Source of the DNA: Candidatus Roizmanbacteria bacterium CG_4_10_14_0_8_um_filter_33_9
GTDB taxonomy: Bacteria; Patescibacteriota; Microgenomatia; UBA1406; GWC2-37-13
NCBI GenBank assembly: GCA_002785065.1
Contig: PFLI01000060.1
Location: 1-7,517, forward strand
Direction of reading: 5' to 3'
Length of the DNA stretch: 7,517 nucleotides
Made by a program: the position numbers and the translations under genes. Shown here piece after piece: positions 1 through 5,832 of this stretch (the first letter of the stretch is position 1; every line of letters begins with the position of its first letter). The notes under the pieces are model-generated. The model was not told where the DNA came from and made no database searches. It saw only the letters and a program-made list of their open reading frames with translations.

Positions 1-38
1 AGCTAATCACCCCCGAAGCCAAAATAATATAAATTAGT

Positions 39-53
39 TCACTCATAGAGTGA
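39..53. promoter_or_regulatory. Perfect inverted repeat, candidate operator of the host ychF promoter
   Basis: TCACTC, a 3-base spacer ATA, then GAGTGA form a perfect 6+6 inverted repeat. Its last three bases are the TGA of the extended -10 element, so a bound protein would cover the -10 region. No regulator gene for it is in the window. It may simply be a small hairpin or chance. Confidence 0.35.
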
Positions 54-59
54 TACAAT
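51..59 (+). promoter_or_regulatory. Extended -10 promoter of the original ychF (leaderless)
   Basis: TGA followed by TACAAT (54-59) is an extended -10 with one mismatch to TATAAT. No convincing -35 is present. The ATG at 66 starts seven bases after the last T of the box, which is where transcription would begin, so the mRNA would be leaderless. In the integrated state this promoter no longer reaches intact ychF. It reads into the left end of the element, toward the genes from 263 onward. Confidence 0.6.
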
Positions 60-65
60 CATAAC

Positions 66-109
66 ATGAACCTATCCGTCGGGATACACTGTTCACTATC
101 CCTACATTT
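66..109. other. Left attachment junction
   Basis: This is the hybrid site at the left end: a host half (ychF codons 1-6, to about 82) and an element half (83-109). The element half carries the arm tatccctacattt (97-109), which starts 15 bases beyond the GG at 81-82. The opposite junction has the inverted counterpart at the same distance. Shared core bases with the right junction read gt-GG-at with single mismatches between. The GG call rests on it being the symmetry centre; GT (78-79) and AT (84-85) are the other possible crossover dinucleotides. Confidence 0.7.
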
Positions 110-238
110 GATTTTTACTTCAAAGTAGTTTTACCCCGAGCCAGAAAAGATAGAGAAATTCTTCAGAGAGATTATTTAGGCAGAATTTTGGCATCAAGAG
201 TGCCTGATCTGCCAAATCGATATATTAAGAATTATTAA
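83..238 (+). pseudogene. Displaced 3' end of the serine recombinase gene
   Basis: This frame has 51 sense codons and then TAA (236-238), with no usable start codon or ribosome site. Its reading phase matches the recombinase exactly: in the circular element, codon AGG ending at 7445 is followed by GAT at 83. The recombinase would then end DTLFTIP...FDFYFKVVLP...RYIKNY and be 590 residues long. The alternating hydrophobic stretch FDFYFKVVLP looks like a beta strand, as expected for real protein. G+C in 121-180 (22/60) resembles the recombinase gene (20/60 in 7081-7140), not the adjacent cargo (14/60 in 361-420). A frame this long has only a few percent chance of being stop-free at this composition. 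It could still be an unrelated open stretch, but phase, composition and position all agree. Confidence 0.7.
97..109 (-). repeat. Left arm of attP inverted repeat
   Basis: The reverse complement, aaatgtagggata, matches aaaagttgggata at 7417-7429 at 11 of 13 positions. Each arm is separated from the shared GG by exactly 14 bases, so in the circle the two arms are symmetric about the GG. Large serine integrases bind such symmetric half-sites, with their zinc-ribbon domain contacting the distal part. This is the likely role here. Confidence 0.65.
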
Positions 239-262
239 AGATTGTTAGTATTTTAGGTCAAT

Positions 263-703
263 ATGTATATTTATAAATATGACAAAAGGCCTTTAATTGA
301 AAACTCTCAATCTATAAGTGCCAGCGTATTTGTTAGAAACTATTATTTGGATCTTAAAAAGAGTGTATCTTTAGATAATAAATACAGTTTTAATTTTAAC
401 GATGAACAATTTGTGAAAGATTTGATAGTGAAGATTGAACAAAACTCAACGGTCAATTTAAAGCAGGAAATTAATGGCAAAATAGAATTTACAGAACCTA
501 ATAGAGTTAAATTGACTTATACAAAATCTAATTTGGGAAAGGGGTTTGTTTTTTGGTTTATATGTCCTGCTTGTGGGAAAAGGGTGCGTTATCTTTATAT
601 TCCACCTTATTCTGAAGTTTCGGCCTGCAGAAGATGTCATAGGCTTGTTTATGAAAAGCAAAATGATAATAAAAGATTTCGTGGTTTCAATAAGTTTTTT
701 TAA
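263..703 (+). CDS. Zinc-ribbon protein of mobile-element type
   Basis: A 146-residue protein with no membrane segment. The C-terminal third holds a four-cysteine zinc ribbon: CPAC (C101, C104) followed after 17 residues by CRRC (C122, C125), in the context WFICPACGKRVRYLY...CRRCHRLVYE. That layout recalls a widespread family of uncharacterised small proteins found in phages and integrated elements, which usually read CPxCGRR...CRxCxxLxY. The N-terminal 90 residues show nothing I recognise. Family members, as I recall them, often continue past the last motif with a basic tail. Here the protein stops 17 residues later at a seven-T run, so a truncated end is possible. The start is supported by AGGT at 255-258. 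The gene is the first intact cargo gene, 24 bases after the displaced recombinase tail, and would be read from the old ychF promoter when integrated. DNA or RNA binding is a guess. Confidence 0.8.
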   Translation: MYIYKYDKRPLIENSQSISASVFVRNYYLDLKKSVSLDNKYSFNFNDEQFVKDLIVKIEQNSTVNLKQEINGKIEFTEPNRVKLTYTKSNLGKGFVFWFICPACGKRVRYLYIPPYSEVSACRRCHRLVYEKQNDNKRFRGFNKFF

Positions 704-749
704 ATTATTTTGCATTCTATGTTTAGATTAAAAAGGGATTTGGTAAAAA

Positions 750-758
750 TGTTATAAT
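750..758 (+). promoter_or_regulatory. Extended -10 promoter of the membrane-protein pair
   Basis: TGT followed by a perfect TATAAT (753-758) forms an extended -10, nine bases before the ATG at 768. Transcription would start about two or three bases before that ATG, giving an almost leaderless mRNA. No -35 box is needed for this type and none is clear. It would serve the genes at 768-2716 and perhaps the next one. Confidence 0.6.
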
Positions 759-767
759 TCTATTTAA

Positions 768-1604
768 ATGAATAACAAATCTGCAAATAGATCTATAGGT
801 GCAGTTTCAATAAAACATAAGAGAGCAAAAAAATCTAAATCTGTCGAAGCGAAACAAGATATTAAAAAGGTTGGGAAGGGGTTGTTTTTTGCAATAGTAT
901 TAGTTTTAATAGTGCCAATTGTTGTTTTAGCTGGGCCAATTATTAAAGAGCAAAGAGCTGGTCGTGAACGGCAAAAAATTGTTTTACCAAGTCCTACTGT
1001 AAACCCATCTTTATTACCATCTAGCCAGCCAAAGACAAATCCTGTAAATCCTAATACCAATAGTAATTTGGATTATATGGTGAATTGTAGGACGACTGCT
1101 GAGTGTGGAAGTGGAACTGTATATATTAAAAAAAGTGAATGTGACAATTCTATTTGTTGTCAAATAGGCGATAAATGGATTTTTTATAAAGATAAAAATA
1201 AATGTAGTGTTGACCAGAATCGAAATAATCAAACTTTTACCCAACCAACTTTTGTTAATCCAGGGAATCAGGAGATAAAAATTAACTGCTCTTTTTCATC
1301 TGAAAAATACTCTTTTGACTTTGGAATGATTACATATAACAAATGCACGATAAAATCTAATGAATACTGGAATCAGCAAAAACAAAATATTCAAACTAAT
1401 ACACAGATTAATATTAATCCTTCACCAATTACAGTCATCAACAAATCACAAGCAGAAATTGATAAATGCAAGTCTGAAATCAAATCAAAATATAATGATT
1501 TAATTCAAGGTTGTAGTATTCTCTATGGGGCGACTTCAGCAGAGCGGCAATGCCAAATAGCATATGGTGAACAAATGAATAATGCAATTGCTAAGTGTTA
1601 TTAA
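768..1604 (+). CDS. Cysteine-rich single-pass membrane protein, unknown function
   Basis: A 278-residue protein. Residues 1-36 are polar and rich in Lys/Arg (cytoplasmic by the positive-inside rule), 37-58 are one hydrophobic helix (LFFAIVLVLIVPIVVLAG), and the rest is predicted to lie outside. A Pro/Asn/Ser-rich linker (about 72-102) leads to a domain with all 12 cysteines of the protein (107, 113, 125, 130, 131, 146, 174, 193, 234, 249, 262, 277). The even number and confinement to the outer side suggest disulfide bonds. The stretch CDNSICCQIGDKWIFYKDK (125-143) is compact and could be one disulfide-bonded unit. A second hydrophilic segment (about 195-230, Asn/Gln-rich) precedes a helical C-terminus. 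I cannot name a family. It pairs with the next gene, which has the same topology, so the two may act together at the cell surface. The start has a strong -10 box nine bases upstream and no ribosome site, fitting near-leaderless translation. Confidence 0.8.
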   Translation: MNNKSANRSIGAVSIKHKRAKKSKSVEAKQDIKKVGKGLFFAIVLVLIVPIVVLAGPIIKEQRAGRERQKIVLPSPTVNPSLLPSSQPKTNPVNPNTNSNLDYMVNCRTTAECGSGTVYIKKSECDNSICCQIGDKWIFYKDKNKCSVDQNRNNQTFTQPTFVNPGNQEIKINCSFSSEKYSFDFGMITYNKCTIKSNEYWNQQKQNIQTNTQININPSPITVINKSQAEIDKCKSEIKSKYNDLIQGCSILYGATSAERQCQIAYGEQMNNAIAKCY

Positions 1605-1624
1605 AAATTAACAAAAAAAATTGT

Positions 1625-2716
1625 ATGAGAAAAAAAATAAACAGACACAAATTTACTTCACTAGAAAAAATACTTTTATTAATTCTTGGGATAATCGTAT
1701 TTAAATTCATAATCTCTTTCGTTAACCTCCCATTATTAAATTTTATTCCCGAACTAAAAACAGAGGCAGCACTAAAAAGAAAATATCTTGTATTAGTTAG
1801 ACTTGAAGACAATAAAGAATATTCTAAAGTATATAATTTATTGTCTAACGAATTACAAAAGGAAAAATCTTTATCTGATTATCTTGAATCAATGGAAAAA
1901 TCTGATAAAAAAAACAATGTTAAAAGTTCCCAAGTTTATATCAATAAAATTATTTTAGATGGAAATGCTGGATATATCGACAGAACAAAGACCAATTGTT
2001 TAAATGAAAACTGCAGTCAAACCAAAATACAAAGAAATTATAAAAAGTGGGTATATGAAAATTATCATTGGAGAGTAGCAAATACTCCAGCTCCACGTTG
2101 CATAAGAAAAGAGCCTTATAATATAGCTCCCGAATTTGAGAGAGCGTTAAACTTAATGAAACAAAGATTTAACGATTGGTATAAACAATATAATACAGAA
2201 AATTTAGCAGATTGGTCTTATTTAAATTGTTTAGATATTCAATATTCCAATACTGATAAAACTGAGGGTATATTTACTTTAGATGAAGAGGGCTCAAATA
2301 TAGATAGATTATTAATTAAAGTGGATTATTCATATAGAAACAACGATGATTTATTGACGGCCTTTGTACTAGTTCATGAAACAACCCATGCAAATAATTA
2401 TCTGAACAGTATTATGTCTGGAGATAAAATTTCTTGCGTAGAAGATGAGGTAAGTTCATTTTATAATCAATTACTTCTTGGCGGGTTATTTAACCAAGAG
2501 GAAAGAGAATCATTAAATAGACGATTACAAAAAGGCTATAATAATTTAAATAATCAACTAAAAATCTCATGGGATCTACTTGATTTGAAGGATAAAGCTA
2601 GAAAAATATGCAGAACGGAAGATTTTAATAACTGTGTTATGAAAGAGGTAATACCCCTAATTGAGGATATGGTAAGAAATAATCCTTATTATCAAAAACA
2701 ATGTGGATTAAATTAG
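1625..2716 (+). CDS. Membrane-anchored HExxH metallopeptidase-like protein
   Basis: A 363-residue protein from ATG 1625; a GTG at 1595, overlapping the previous stop, would add ten residues. A signal-anchor helix lies at about 14-38 (KILLLILGIIVFKFIISF). Residues about 46-152 (AALKRKYLVLVRLEDNKEYSKVYNLLS... to KKWVYENYHWRVA) have the rhythm of an NTF2-like domain; this is inferred from pattern only. The C-terminal half contains LVHETTH (HETTH at 251-255), the HExxH zinc site of metallopeptidases, followed 18-20 residues later by CVEDEVSSF (E273, E275), a plausible third ligand in a gluzincin-like arrangement. Eight cysteines all lie beyond the membrane segment. The active domain would face outside, perhaps cleaving envelope or neighbour-cell proteins or shaping the adjacent cysteine-rich protein. 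No substrate can be read from sequence. It is probably cotranscribed with the preceding gene. Metallopeptidase assignment is moderate; the coding call is firm. Confidence 0.8.
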   Translation: MRKKINRHKFTSLEKILLLILGIIVFKFIISFVNLPLLNFIPELKTEAALKRKYLVLVRLEDNKEYSKVYNLLSNELQKEKSLSDYLESMEKSDKKNNVKSSQVYINKIILDGNAGYIDRTKTNCLNENCSQTKIQRNYKKWVYENYHWRVANTPAPRCIRKEPYNIAPEFERALNLMKQRFNDWYKQYNTENLADWSYLNCLDIQYSNTDKTEGIFTLDEEGSNIDRLLIKVDYSYRNNDDLLTAFVLVHETTHANNYLNSIMSGDKISCVEDEVSSFYNQLLLGGLFNQEERESLNRRLQKGYNNLNNQLKISWDLLDLKDKARKICRTEDFNNCVMKEVIPLIEDMVRNNPYYQKQCGLN

Positions 2717-2750
2717 ATAATAAGACTTGATTTTGAGAATTAAAATTAAT

Positions 2751-3578
2751 ATGAAAATTAGGATTGGCGATGATATTATATTTGAGGAATTTGAAAATCG
2801 TGCAGATGTTCATTATGCTCCGGAATTATTTGGAGTTGTAGAGGTTTCAAGAAGTAATTATCAGGTTGCCGAATTGCTCTCGTGGTTAAAGAGTTTTTAT
2901 AAGCAGATATTTGCAGTTAGGTTAAAGATAAACGTAAAAGAATTACTAAAATATCCTGAAAATGATTCTGTTAAAGACATTTTAAAAAAAACTATTTTTG
3001 CAATTCCATATGATTTTCAACAAATTTTAGAAGAAGAGTCAACAAAGATTGTTGAGCATTACAGATTGACCGAAAATTGGCGAATTCCATTTGAAATAGT
3101 AATTTTAACTCATAGACTACCCGTGCCACCCTTTTTAGAGGGAATATCTATTCATCTTCCTGAATACTTTTATAATAAACCTAAAAATCTTCTTGAATTG
3201 CCATCAGCCTTTGAAAGTGCGTATAGACAAGGAGCTGTCATGAAATATCCTGCACTATATTTTACTAGGAAAGTTTCGGCTAATGAATTAGTAAAATGGT
3301 TAAAAAATCCTAAAAATCGTAAATTATTCGAGAATATTCAATATAAATTGCCAAGGCAAAAAGAAATTGATAGAGATCAAAAAACAATATTTTGGGGTCA
3401 AGTAGCTTGGATATTAAAACAGGATGGTATAAATTCCTGGGCGAAAATGACAAAAGCAATTGAAAAATTATTAGAAAAGAACCCAGATAATTTTTATAAT
3501 ATTGTACCAGAGGCAGTTGAAATTCAAAAATATTATGAGCGTTTTGTTGAATCACTTCAGAAAATAGAAATTGGATAA
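2751..3578 (+). CDS. Protein of unknown function, cytoplasmic
   Basis: A 275-residue protein from ATG 2751; a TTG at 2727 would add eight residues. I do not recognise it. It has no membrane segment, no signal peptide, no cysteine and no classical nucleotide-binding motif. The first 60 residues mix strands and a helix (MKIRIGDDIIFEEF, ELLSWLKSFYKQIF). The middle has the aromatic/proline-rich run RLPVPPFLEG and HLPEYFYNKP. The end (about 180-275) looks helical and charged (ELVKWLKNPKNRKLF, MTKAIEKLLEKNPDNF). It lies 34 bases after the metallopeptidase-like gene and directly before a terminator, so it is the last cargo gene. It shares their AT-rich composition and lacks a clear Shine-Dalgarno site. 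A cytoplasmic partner of the membrane pair is conceivable but unsupported. Confidence 0.75.
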   Translation: MKIRIGDDIIFEEFENRADVHYAPELFGVVEVSRSNYQVAELLSWLKSFYKQIFAVRLKINVKELLKYPENDSVKDILKKTIFAIPYDFQQILEEESTKIVEHYRLTENWRIPFEIVILTHRLPVPPFLEGISIHLPEYFYNKPKNLLELPSAFESAYRQGAVMKYPALYFTRKVSANELVKWLKNPKNRKLFENIQYKLPRQKEIDRDQKTIFWGQVAWILKQDGINSWAKMTKAIEKLLEKNPDNFYNIVPEAVEIQKYYERFVESLQKIEIG

Positions 3579-3601
3579 AAAATACTCCAGATAGTCGACT
3601 G

Positions 3602-3630
3602 ACCTGCTGGTTATACGGCAGGTTTTTTTT
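3602..3630 (+). terminator. Rho-independent terminator closing the cargo
   Basis: acctgctg pairs with cggcaggt (3602-3609 with 3616-3623, one G-T pair) around a six-base loop, followed directly by a run of eight T (3623-3630). It lies 23 bases after the unknown cargo gene. Immediately upstream is an 8-base palindrome, agtcgact (3593-3600). This site separates cargo transcription from the backbone operon. Confidence 0.85.
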
Positions 3631-3657
3631 GTAGTTAAATGGCATGGAATTAATAAT
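3629..3657 (+). promoter_or_regulatory. Candidate promoter of the backbone operon
   Basis: TTGTAG (3629-3634, 4/6 to TTGACA) and AATAAT (3652-3657, 5/6 to TATAAT) are spaced 17 bases apart. The -10 ends nine bases before the ATG at 3667, the same spacing as at 750-758, so the transcript would be almost leaderless. The -35 overlaps the T-run of the preceding terminator. Boxes this weak occur by chance in AT-rich DNA; position just after a terminator and before a gene is the main support. Confidence 0.45.
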
Positions 3658-3666
3658 TACTACTCA

Positions 3667-3921
3667 ATGAATATGACTAAATTGTTAAAGCAGGGAGATT
3701 TTTTTAAGAGTTCCGACTTATCTTTGGCAGTCACTATCAGTCTTTGGTTTCCGCTTGATTTAATAGATAAAACAAATCCCAAAAGAGCTGAGTTTATATT
3801 TAAGAGAGAGCAAGGCTTAGATGAATTAGTGGAATCGTATTGGAGTGGCAAATTGAGGATTGAACCAAAGCAGTTTACTTCACAAATGAGGATTATCAAA
3901 TCGAGGTTATACGAAAATTGA
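3667..3921 (+). CDS. DUF5659 family protein
   Basis: An 84-residue protein that I recognise as DUF5659-like. It has the initial FKSSDLSLAVTISLW, the central NPKRAEFIFKR, and the final LVESYWSGKLRIEPKQF...IKSRLY, in the order and length typical of that family. The family's function is unknown; I associate it with mobile elements and candidate-phyla genomes. There is no membrane segment. The start lies nine bases after a candidate -10 box; a second ATG two codons later is possible. It heads a tightly packed operon with the ATPase and recombinase, which suggests a role in element maintenance or its regulation rather than a host function. That role is inference. Confidence 0.85.
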   Translation: MNMTKLLKQGDFFKSSDLSLAVTISLWFPLDLIDKTNPKRAEFIFKREQGLDELVESYWSGKLRIEPKQFTSQMRIIKSRLYEN

Positions 3922-3923
3922 TT

Positions 3924-4127
3924 ATGAATAGTTTTGAGGAAGAAACTCTCCAGCTTTTATCAGATATTAACCAGTTAAAAATAGCTATAGATAAAGAGGT
4001 GGATTGGTTTTTGGCCTATACCGAGGAGAAGGACCAAAATAGGAAAAAACTTTACGAATCGGTTTATCTATCAAAGCAGGAAGCGGTTAGCAAATTAGCA
4101 AAGAAATTTTATGATCAATACGAATGA
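3924..4127 (+). CDS. Small helical protein, unknown function
   Basis: A 67-residue acidic protein starting two bases after the DUF5659 stop, so likely translated by reinitiation. A TTG at 3918 would add two residues. The sequence (FEEETLQLLSDINQLKIAIDKEVDWFLAY and YLSKQEAVSKLAKKFYDQYE) is almost entirely helix-prone with heptad-like hydrophobic spacing, consistent with a short coiled-coil or helical hairpin. It has no cysteine and no recognised motif. Its last 17 bases overlap the ATPase gene in another frame, the usual sign of coupled expression. It may be a small partner of that ATPase; nothing in the sequence proves it. Confidence 0.75.
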   Translation: MNSFEEETLQLLSDINQLKIAIDKEVDWFLAYTEEKDQNRKKLYESVYLSKQEAVSKLAKKFYDQYE

Positions 4128-5499
4128 CATCCCCACGCCGGTATCAGAATTAGTCAAAGAAGAGTTTAAACTTGAGGCTCCAAAAGCTGAAGATAGTAGG
4201 TCTGATGAGAAGCCTGTTGAGATTGATGTTTCTAAGTTTAAGCCGATAACCGCGGGTGATTTATTAAAAATTCTTGGATTGACGATTAAGAGAGATGAAA
4301 CTAATAAGCTGATTGCTTTTTTGGCGTTATTGTCTGCCTATACTAAAGATTCCCAGATTAATATCAGTTTCAATGCCCCTTCTTCTACAGGTAAGTCATT
4401 TATCCCGACGGAGATAGGGAAGCTGTTTCCAGAGCAAGATGTGATAGAGGTGGGTTACTGTAGCCCGACGGCATTTTTCCATGATTACGGAGTCTTAAAT
4501 AAGGCAAAAAAGGGATATATTGTAGATCTTTCCCGAAAAATCCTTATTTTCTTGGACCAACCTCATACTTTACTGCTCCAACACCTGCGGCCAATGCTTT
4601 CCCATGATAAAAAAGAGATTCGTCTCAAGATAACGGATAAGTCACAAAAAGCAGGATTAAGGACCAAGAATATCTATCTTATTGGTTACCCGACGGTGAT
4701 TTTCTGCACGGCGGGGTTGATGTTAGATGAACAGGAGGCGACTAGGTTTCTATTACTGTCGCCGGAGATTAACCAAGAGAAGATTAGAGAGGCAATTTAC
4801 CAGAAGATTAGGAAAGAAGCAGACAGTTTGTCTTATGATAGCTTTTTAGATTCGGACCCAGAGAGAAAGCTGTTAATGGAAAGAATTTTAGTGATTAGGG
4901 CAGAATCAATTAAGGAAATTAAGATTGGCTCGCCGGCACTGTTGCAGGAATTGTTTTTTAAGAAAGCCAAGATGTTAAAACCACGACACCAGAGGGATAT
5001 TGGCAGGATTATCGGCTTGATTAAGGTTCTAGCCTTGTTAAACCTATGGTTTAGGCAGAGGGACGGGGAAACGTTGGTGGCAAATGATGATGATATTAGG
5101 GAAGCCTTTCATATCTGGGATGAAATATCTGAAAGCCAAGAGTTAAACCTGCCGCCTTATGTTTTTAATCTCTATAAGGACATAATTCTAACTGCCTACA
5201 AAGAGAGAAATAGTGAGTTAGATGGGGTGGTAAAGCTTGGCTTGAGCAGGCAGGACATCCTACAGAAGCATTTTCAGGTTTACGGGCGGCATTTACCTGA
5301 TTGGCAGTTAAGACAGCAGATTATACCCATTCTGGAGGCTTCAGGTTTGATTATTCAAGAGCAGGACCAGTCTGATAAGAGAAAAACTCTAATTTACCCC
5401 ACCACCCCGCTCACTATATTTAATACCCAAAATAATAGTGAGTCGCATGGTGGGGTAGCAGAGGAAATTGAGGAAATTTTTGGAGCGAAAGCAATATGA
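4111..5499 (+). CDS. AAA+-like ATPase with C-terminal winged-helix-like region, probable element replication protein
   Basis: A 462-residue protein. An acidic, flexible N-terminus (1-40) is followed by a helical lead-in. A Walker A-like loop NAPSSTGKS (88-96) has Ala in place of the first Gly. A Walker B-like strand KILIFLDQPH (143-152) has Asp149 followed by Gln rather than Glu. A sensor-1-like strand PTVIFCTAG lies at 194-202, and Arg212 in EATRFLLLSPE is a candidate arginine finger. The C-terminal part (about 375-435: LSRQDILQKHF...QLRQQIIPILEASGLI...KTLIYP) reads as a winged helix for DNA binding. The order resembles phage or plasmid helicase/initiator ATPases. I infer a DNA-remodelling or replicative role for the excised element; no primase motif is visible. 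The Gln in Walker B could mean weak hydrolysis or a catalytic Glu elsewhere. It overlaps the upstream gene by 17 bases, and its stop shares ATGA with the next gene. Confidence 0.8.
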   Translation: MINTNDIPTPVSELVKEEFKLEAPKAEDSRSDEKPVEIDVSKFKPITAGDLLKILGLTIKRDETNKLIAFLALLSAYTKDSQINISFNAPSSTGKSFIPTEIGKLFPEQDVIEVGYCSPTAFFHDYGVLNKAKKGYIVDLSRKILIFLDQPHTLLLQHLRPMLSHDKKEIRLKITDKSQKAGLRTKNIYLIGYPTVIFCTAGLMLDEQEATRFLLLSPEINQEKIREAIYQKIRKEADSLSYDSFLDSDPERKLLMERILVIRAESIKEIKIGSPALLQELFFKKAKMLKPRHQRDIGRIIGLIKVLALLNLWFRQRDGETLVANDDDIREAFHIWDEISESQELNLPPYVFNLYKDIILTAYKERNSELDGVVKLGLSRQDILQKHFQVYGRHLPDWQLRQQIIPILEASGLIIQEQDQSDKRKTLIYPTTPLTIFNTQNNSESHGGVAEEIEEIFGAKAI

Positions 5500-5705
5500 A
5501 TAGGATTTTGGTCCCAAAGGTGACTTTTAAAGATGTTATTGCTGATGAGAGCAGGATTAAGGTCGCCTATGCCAGAATTTTTGATATTGCCAGAGATAAT
5601 ATTTTAATGAAGAGACGCTTGACAAAGGGAATGACACATAAGTACAATGAAGTGCAATATGGAAAACAAATACTTGACGATAGAGGAAGTGTCTATGAAG
5701 CTTAG
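5496..5705 (+). CDS. Small basic protein, unknown function
   Basis: A 69-residue protein whose ATG overlaps the ATPase stop as ATGA, the same arrangement used later between the excisionase-like and recombinase genes. This supports it as a real coupled gene. The first 55 residues (ILVPKVTFKDVIADESRIKVAYARIFDIARDNIL, then basic KRRLTKGMTHKY) look like one strand and two helices. The last 16 codons are shared, in another frame, with the start of the excisionase-like gene (47-base overlap). I do not recognise a family. Its place just before excisionase and recombinase suggests an accessory recombination or regulatory factor. Confidence 0.65.
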   Translation: MNRILVPKVTFKDVIADESRIKVAYARIFDIARDNILMKRRLTKGMTHKYNEVQYGKQILDDRGSVYEA

Positions 5706-5832
5706 AGTTAATAAGCGGACGGTTTACCGTTTGGCCGTAAAAGGGAAGATTCCGGCTTTTAAGTTTGGAAAATCTTGGAGAATTGATGCTGATAAACTAG
5801 AAAAGCTATTTGAGGCGGGTGCAAAGAAATGA
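5659..5832 (+). CDS. Excisionase-family helix-turn-helix protein
   Basis: A 57-residue protein beginning MENKYLTIEEVSMKLRV and continuing through NKRTVYRLAVKGKIP, FKFGKSWRI and a final DADKLEKLF. This is the whole of the short MerR/excisionase-type helix-turn-helix domain (HTH_17), with the recognition helix in NKRTVYRLA. I chose ATG 5659, which has GAAG six bases upstream; ATG 5647 would add four residues (MKCN). It lies in front of the recombinase with an ATGA overlap, the usual place for a recombination directionality factor. It could turn the recombinase from integration to excision, repress the operon, or both. Family assignment is firm; the directionality role is inferred. Confidence 0.85.
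   Translation: MENKYLTIEEVSMKLRVNKRTVYRLAVKGKIPAFKFGKSWRIDADKLEKLFEAGAKK

Larger units (their letters stand above)
66..128 (+). pseudogene. ychF: Severed 5' end of host ychF
   Basis: ATG at 66 encodes M-N-L-S-V-G-I and then leaves the YchF sequence. The frame continues with element-derived codons to a TAG at 126-128, giving a 20-residue peptide. The first seven residues align with the start of the ychF copy at 7429 (MGLSVGI). Joining bases up to 82 with 7446 onward restores MNLSVGIVGLPNVGKST without a gap. This is therefore the native start of the gene, cut off by insertion. It keeps the native promoter and may still be translated as a short meaningless peptide. Confidence 0.8.

Noticed and set aside
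458..1060. Minus-strand frames (458-715, 764-1060) opposite the first two cargo genes.
   Set aside because: The plus strand encodes a four-cysteine ribbon and a good membrane-anchor protein with a promoter; the antisense products show no motif.
1613..1620. Run of eight A between the two membrane-protein genes as a programmed frameshift joining them.
   Set aside because: Each protein has its own start and its own membrane anchor; the run lies after the first stop, so slippage there could not fuse them.
3310..3645. Minus-strand frame of 111 codons overlapping the unknown cargo gene and the terminator.
   Set aside because: It starts across the terminator hairpin, shows low-complexity hydrophobic translation typical of an AT-rich antisense frame, and conflicts with a better plus-strand gene.
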